From Chlorobium sp. (GTDB lineage Bacteria; Bacteroidota; Chlorobiia; Chlorobiales; Chlorobiaceae): a stretch of 64,000 nucleotides of DNA. The position numbers were made by a program, and so were the translations under genes. The stretch is taken from the NCBI GenBank assembly GCA_028280025.1, contig JANQMO010000033.1, positions 26,708 through 90,707 of the forward strand, in the 5' to 3' direction. Positions 60,045 through 64,000 of the stretch are shown one piece after another (position 1 is the stretch's first letter; the number at the start of each line of letters is the position of its first letter). The notes beneath the pieces are model-generated. The model made no database searches. It was not told the origin of the DNA and saw nothing but the letters and a program-made list of their open reading frames with translations.

Positions 60045-61223
60045 ATGTCTACTTACGGACCCGGTGATACTGCATCTGCACAGACTGATGCAGTTCACAA
60101 TGCAGCAAGCCGATCTGCGGCATATCTTGTGAACAATACTCAGGATGATGGGCTGTTCGAGTATCGTATCAACATGGATCCTGGTATTAAAGTACGGAAA
60201 AAGAAGTATAACATATTGCGGCATGCGGGCACCATATATGCAATGTGCGATTATTATCAGTTGAAGCCCGATGTCAACATCAGGGATGCAATAGAACGGG
60301 CAGGCAGGTACCTGCGAGACAAGTCAATACTCCCAATACCGGAACGTGGTGATATATCGGCCGTCTGGTCAGTACTCGAAGTTATTTTTGACGGCTCCCC
60401 CCTCCAGGCAAAACTGGGCGGAACCGGTTTAGGCCTTGTTGCTCTGTTGAGTATAGAAAAGATCCGCCCTGGTTTCACGCCGCGGTCTGACCTTCAATCG
60501 CTTGGCCGATTCATCGTCTATATGCAGAAAGAAGACGGAAGCTTTTATTCCAAGTATATCCCTTCGATGGGAGGCCGATGGGATAAGTGGCAGTCACTAT
60601 ACTATCCAGGTGAAGCGGCATTGGGATTGCTCATGCTTTACGAAAAAGACAGCTCGGACATCTGGGTAGAGGCGGCGGCCAAGGCTCTGGCGTATCTGGC
60701 TGACAGTCGTAAGAACAGTGCTGAAGTTCCCGCCGACCATTGGGCGCTTCTGGCCACTGAAAAGCTATTGACTCTTGTGAGCTGCGATAAACTGCCTGTA
60801 TCAGGGGACTTGCTGATAAACCATGCAATCCAGATCTGTGATACAATACTTGCAGGTCAAATCGAAAACATTGAACGGCCTGAGTACGACGGCGGATTCT
60901 CGGAAGATGGTAGAACGACGCCCACGGCTATACGTTTGGAGGGTTTGCTGGCGGCGCTCACTATTCTTCCCCCAGACCATGAGATACGCAAACGTATCGT
61001 TGCAGCAGTACATCGCGGCATATCTTTTCTGCTTCGAGCACAGGTGGGTGAAGGGGAATTTGTCGGCGCGTTCCCGCGAGCGGTAAACAAAATAGATCAG
61101 GATAATCCAAATGCAGATACGTTCAACCGCCGCGCAACTGAAGTACGGGTCGATTACGTACAACACGCTCTAAGTGCGATGATCAACTACTTGCATCTGA
61201 CGGAAAACTGTTCGAGCAGTTGA
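60045..61223 (+). CDS. Alpha/alpha-toroid-like protein (terpene-cyclase or glycosidase-type repeats)
   Basis: 392 residues. Helical repeats with recurring QW-like or DGxF turns (QDDGLFEYRIN, KEDGSFYSKY, YDGGFSEDGRTTPTAIRLEGLLAAL). The segment YNILRHAGTIYAMCDYYQ is one I associate with a family of (alpha/alpha) barrel proteins of unclear function. No signal peptide. GAGGGG precedes the start. It lies between attR and the adhesin. Catalytic residues cannot be assigned. Confidence 0.6.
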   Translation: MSTYGPGDTASAQTDAVHNAASRSAAYLVNNTQDDGLFEYRINMDPGIKVRKKKYNILRHAGTIYAMCDYYQLKPDVNIRDAIERAGRYLRDKSILPIPERGDISAVWSVLEVIFDGSPLQAKLGGTGLGLVALLSIEKIRPGFTPRSDLQSLGRFIVYMQKEDGSFYSKYIPSMGGRWDKWQSLYYPGEAALGLLMLYEKDSSDIWVEAAAKALAYLADSRKNSAEVPADHWALLATEKLLTLVSCDKLPVSGDLLINHAIQICDTILAGQIENIERPEYDGGFSEDGRTTPTAIRLEGLLAALTILPPDHEIRKRIVAAVHRGISFLLRAQVGEGEFVGAFPRAVNKIDQDNPNADTFNRRATEVRVDYVQHALSAMINYLHLTENCSSS

Positions 61224-61616
61224 CGTGATGGCAGAGTTCCTCTCAATAGCGGGCAATAATGTTCCGTACGGTGGATCAATATGAATTGTTTTTGTCTATG
61301 TAATCTCGTTTTTTGTATCATAATGACGTTGCAATGCGTTTTATGATTTTGATTTTCATCAATTGCATTTTTCCTGCTTTGGCCTTCTGAGTTACTATAT
61401 AGTAAAGACTTAGAGTTGTTTGCCTTCCTTCCTTTTCTGCTTCTTCCAGATTATGGTACAAAAATTGCACATCCTCCTATAGGAGGCGTGTGTACAGCGC
61501 GCTAATACTTCGGACTGATGTACGCTCTCAATCCCCTGTGTTTCATGCTGACCACTGTCCCCCATATAAAAATTATCAATACGTGCAGTACTGATTTTTA
61601 TCAATAGGAGAATCTG
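61224..61616. other. Intergenic region upstream of the adhesin
   Basis: About 390 bases, AT-rich between 61280 and 61400, then a perfect palindrome CCTCCTATAGGAGG at 61474-61487 and AT-rich sequence before the start codon. AGGAG lies 6 nt before the ATG. It should hold the adhesin promoter. No gene or RNA recognised. Confidence 0.5.
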
Positions 61617-64000
61617 ATGAACAGAGTTATAGCCATAGTTAAAAGCATCACCGGCAATGTGTATACCCGTTCGGAGGATGGGGGGATACGAATTCTCAAG
61701 GCCGGGGACAAAATTTACGAAGGAGAAGTCCTGATAACCGGTGACGGGGGCAGTGTCAATTTTGAAATGCTTGACGGCGACATAATTACGATTGGTCAAA
61801 ACCGTCAGATTGATATGGCAGGTGAGGCAATTGACCAGATAAGGCAGGTCGAGGAAGACCAGGAGCAGGAAGTTGACGAGCCAACCCGGGAGTTGGCAGA
61901 GGAATGGGAATATATCGATCCCTATGATACCGGGGAGGTATATCCTTATGTATCGCATGGTTATCTAAGAGTCGGGAAAAGTGATACAGCGCCCGATGCA
62001 CCCGATTACCGTTTTGTTTCCATCAACAGCGATTACAATGTTTCTGAGGAAGGGCGTTCTGCCCAAGCCGACCCGTTGATGGAGAGCCGTGCTACGCACG
62101 ATCCAAGGCTGGAGCTTTCCCTTCTTCCGTTGGAAACTCCCGAACAGGAAGCGTTCGTGCCTATAATCATGGAATTTGCCGGCGGTCCGGATCGTTTCTT
62201 CACTTCTGATACTGATACTCAGCCTGAAATCAGGGTCCCTGAAAATGTTCTTGTTGACGAGGATGACCTTGTGCCAGACGGCACTGATCAAACAGAAATT
62301 CCTTCCGACGGAGGTTCCCTGGCGGTCAATCCGGACAATGGGTCTGTTGTTGATACAATTTTCGAGGGGAACTCGCCTCCTGCAGGCCTGACTTCCGAAG
62401 GGGAAGAGGTTAAATATTATGTGTCCGGGGATGGGCATACGCTGATTGGCTATACCGGCGATCTGCCGCCGTTCGGTATCCCTGGAGAAGATCAGAAAGT
62501 TTTCGAGGTTGTTATCAATGATCCCGGTTCGCAGACCGGAGAACAATCCTATACTTTTACCCTGTTTGACCAGCTTGACCATCCCGATGGTGACGGGGAA
62601 AACCAGTTGGCGTTGCCATTCAGCTTTACCGTCCAGTATGACGGGGGCGGCTCGACCGACTCCGGTTTTAATGTTACGGTTATGGACGACGTCCCGGCTG
62701 CGAAGCCGGCCGATGAAGGGGGTGTCGGCTCGATCGGCGGCATGGTCTGGGAAGATGCGCTTGAGCGATCGGAAGGAGATAATTCAGACGGCATTACAGA
62801 TAGTGATCCGGGCGAGACGGATGAACTGCAAGGCAATAGCGGTAGTGGTTTGACTGAGCTGCCAAGTCTGTCGGACCTGGTCGAAGGGGGGGCAGACCGA
62901 CCTGTTTCTTATGGATTCATCGAAGCCGGAGCAGGCCAGAACCTGAGTGAACTTATAGCAGCTGAGCTGGGTGGCCTGACATCACAGGGCAAGGCGCTAA
63001 ACTATAGTGTTGTTGGTGAGGTGCTGACAGCAACGGCAGCAGATGATCCCGGCAGAACGGTGTTCACGCTGACGATCAACAGTACGAGCGGCGACTGGGA
63101 TTTTGATCTGGTGGATCAGCTGGATCATGTTGACGGAGCAGGCGATGACGGAACAGCGTTGAAGAACAACGGTTCGAACGAGAATCCGATCTCGTCGCTG
63201 AACTTCTCGAAGGTGGTGACGGTAACGGACTTCGATGAGGACACGGTAACGCTGTACGAAGCGACGGATAATGAGACTGCCTTCACGATCGAAGTGGAGA
63301 ACGACGTACCTGAACTTGACGATGATCCGCAGCTGGAGCCGGTTACCGGCAAGGTGTATGAAGATGCTTTGGGGCATGAAAGCGATCCGGCAGATGAGTC
63401 AACGGGAATTTATGAGGATTTGAGTGTACAGTTTGCCCGGATCACCGGTGATGGTAACGGTGACAATCCTCCTGCTCTTTCAGCAGTTTTCAATTCCGGC
63501 GCAGATGATCCTGCTGGTTTTGGTCTTACTCAGGATTCGACATTACTGGAAACTGCAGCCACTGGTCTGACATCGAAAGGTCAAGAGCTTGTGTACAATG
63601 TCAATGCGGAGGGAACGCTCCTGACGGCAACAGCCGGTTCACGTGTTGTTTTCACCCTGCAGGTCAACAGCGATGGTACATGGGTTTTCAACCTGAACGA
63701 CCAGCTTGACCACGTCGTGACGACAAGCAGCCCTGATGAACAGACACAACTGCGCAATGATGAGGGCGGTTCTCTTGGATCACTTGATTTCACGGGTGTT
63801 GTAATCGTAAAAGATAGTGATGATGACAGCATCATTCTTGGTGAGTATGGTGATGCGTTGTTTACGATCGAGGTTGAGAACGATGTTCCGGAAGCGAACC
63901 CGGATGCGGACGAGGTGACTGAAGACGGTCCGTTAACGGCAACGGGCAACGTGGTAGACAGTACGGACAATGCCGAAGACGACACGATAGGCGCGGACAA
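61617..64000 (+). CDS. Giant LapA/T1SS-type repetitive adhesin (3' end outside window)
   Basis: The frame is open from the ATG at 61617 to the last base (794 codons). Residues about 1-70 (VIAIVKSITGNVYTRSEDG, then LKAGDKIYEGEVLITGDGGSVNFEMLDGDIITIG) match the N-terminal retention module of LapA-like proteins, which plugs the outer-membrane pore. A long acidic linker follows to about residue 260. Then come three T1SS-143-like repeats, each with FxLxDQLDHxxG and ending in VENDVPE (about 262-361, 437-571, 602-758). It should leave the cell by type I secretion and act in attachment. The TAAG-type dialanine site cut by LapG is not seen. Confidence 0.85.
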   Translation, partial: MNRVIAIVKSITGNVYTRSEDGGIRILKAGDKIYEGEVLITGDGGSVNFEMLDGDIITIGQNRQIDMAGEAIDQIRQVEEDQEQEVDEPTRELAEEWEYIDPYDTGEVYPYVSHGYLRVGKSDTAPDAPDYRFVSINSDYNVSEEGRSAQADPLMESRATHDPRLELSLLPLETPEQEAFVPIIMEFAGGPDRFFTSDTDTQPEIRVPENVLVDEDDLVPDGTDQTEIPSDGGSLAVNPDNGSVVDTIFEGNSPPAGLTSEGEEVKYYVSGDGHTLIGYTGDLPPFGIPGEDQKVFEVVINDPGSQTGEQSYTFTLFDQLDHPDGDGENQLALPFSFTVQYDGGGSTDSGFNVTVMDDVPAAKPADEGGVGSIGGMVWEDALERSEGDNSDGITDSDPGETDELQGNSGSGLTELPSLSDLVEGGADRPVSYGFIEAGAGQNLSELIAAELGGLTSQGKALNYSVVGEVLTATAADDPGRTVFTLTINSTSGDWDFDLVDQLDHVDGAGDDGTALKNNGSNENPISSLNFSKVVTVTDFDEDTVTLYEATDNETAFTIEVENDVPELDDDPQLEPVTGKVYEDALGHESDPADESTGIYEDLSVQFARITGDGNGDNPPALSAVFNSGADDPAGFGLTQDSTLLETAATGLTSKGQELVYNVNAEGTLLTATAGSRVVFTLQVNSDGTWVFNLNDQLDHVVTTSSPDEQTQLRNDEGGSLGSLDFTGVVIVKDSDDDSIILGEYGDALFTIEVENDVPEANPDADEVTEDGPLTATGNVVDSTDNAEDDTIGAD

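Noticed and set aside
61474..61487. Palindrome CCTCCTATAGGAGG as an operator
   Set aside because: Perfect but single; not enough to call a regulatory site, so only noted in the intergenic entry.
61410..61958. 182-codon minus-strand frame across the adhesin start
   Set aside because: Overlaps the plus-strand start with its good ribosome site and clear retention-module sequence.

Overview
The window comes from a green sulfur bacterium (Chlorobiaceae). Three things point there. Two adjacent genes encode CsmI/CsmJ/CsmX-type chlorosome envelope proteins with an N-terminal [2Fe-2S] ferredoxin domain. Next to them is a CrtH-type carotenoid isomerase. The tmRNA encodes the tag ADDYSYAMAA, which I recall as the Chlorobium tag.

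Layout. 1-24.5 kb is ordinary chromosome: the end of a tol-pal operon (pal, ybgF), an L,D-transpeptidase-like protein, an hsp20-dnaK operon, an ArsR regulator, an ECF sigma/anti-sigma pair, mreB, crtH, alanine dehydrogenase, an SdhB/FrdB-type iron-sulfur subunit, two chlorosome proteins, mfd, an oligopeptide ABC ATPase, a PhoB/PhoR-type pair followed by an MscS channel, a Nudix hydrolase, bcp and yqgE. 24554-24954 is ssrA (tmRNA).

24935-59803 is a complete-looking siphovirus-type prophage integrated in the 3' end of ssrA, bounded by a 21-bp perfect direct repeat. From left to right it carries a tyrosine integrase, a pentapeptide-repeat protein, a putative defence cassette (C5 cytosine methylase, GHKL ATPase with a predicted nuclease end, Vsr, convergent HNH protein), a LexA/CI-type repressor facing an early operon with two operator-like repeats, and small early genes. 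Among the early genes lies a tRNA-like gene with a CAT anticodon and a very long variable arm. Then come a second methylase, an HNH protein, a DUF4373 replication-type protein, a lambda-type terminase, a portal, a protease-capsid fusion with a nested internal start, head-tail and tail genes with a -1 frameshift cassette, a tape measure, tail tip and collar genes, and a lysis cassette (GH108 endolysin, 3-TM holin). An inverted membrane-protein gene interrupts the head genes.

60-64 kb returns to the chromosome: an alpha/alpha-toroid-like protein and the start of a giant T1SS/LapA-like repetitive adhesin that runs off the window.

The best candidates for something new are the class II CAT-anticodon tRNA, the methylase/GHKL-nuclease/Vsr/HNH module beside a repressor relic, and the inverted membrane gene. 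All function calls rest on reading motifs by eye; no database search was run.
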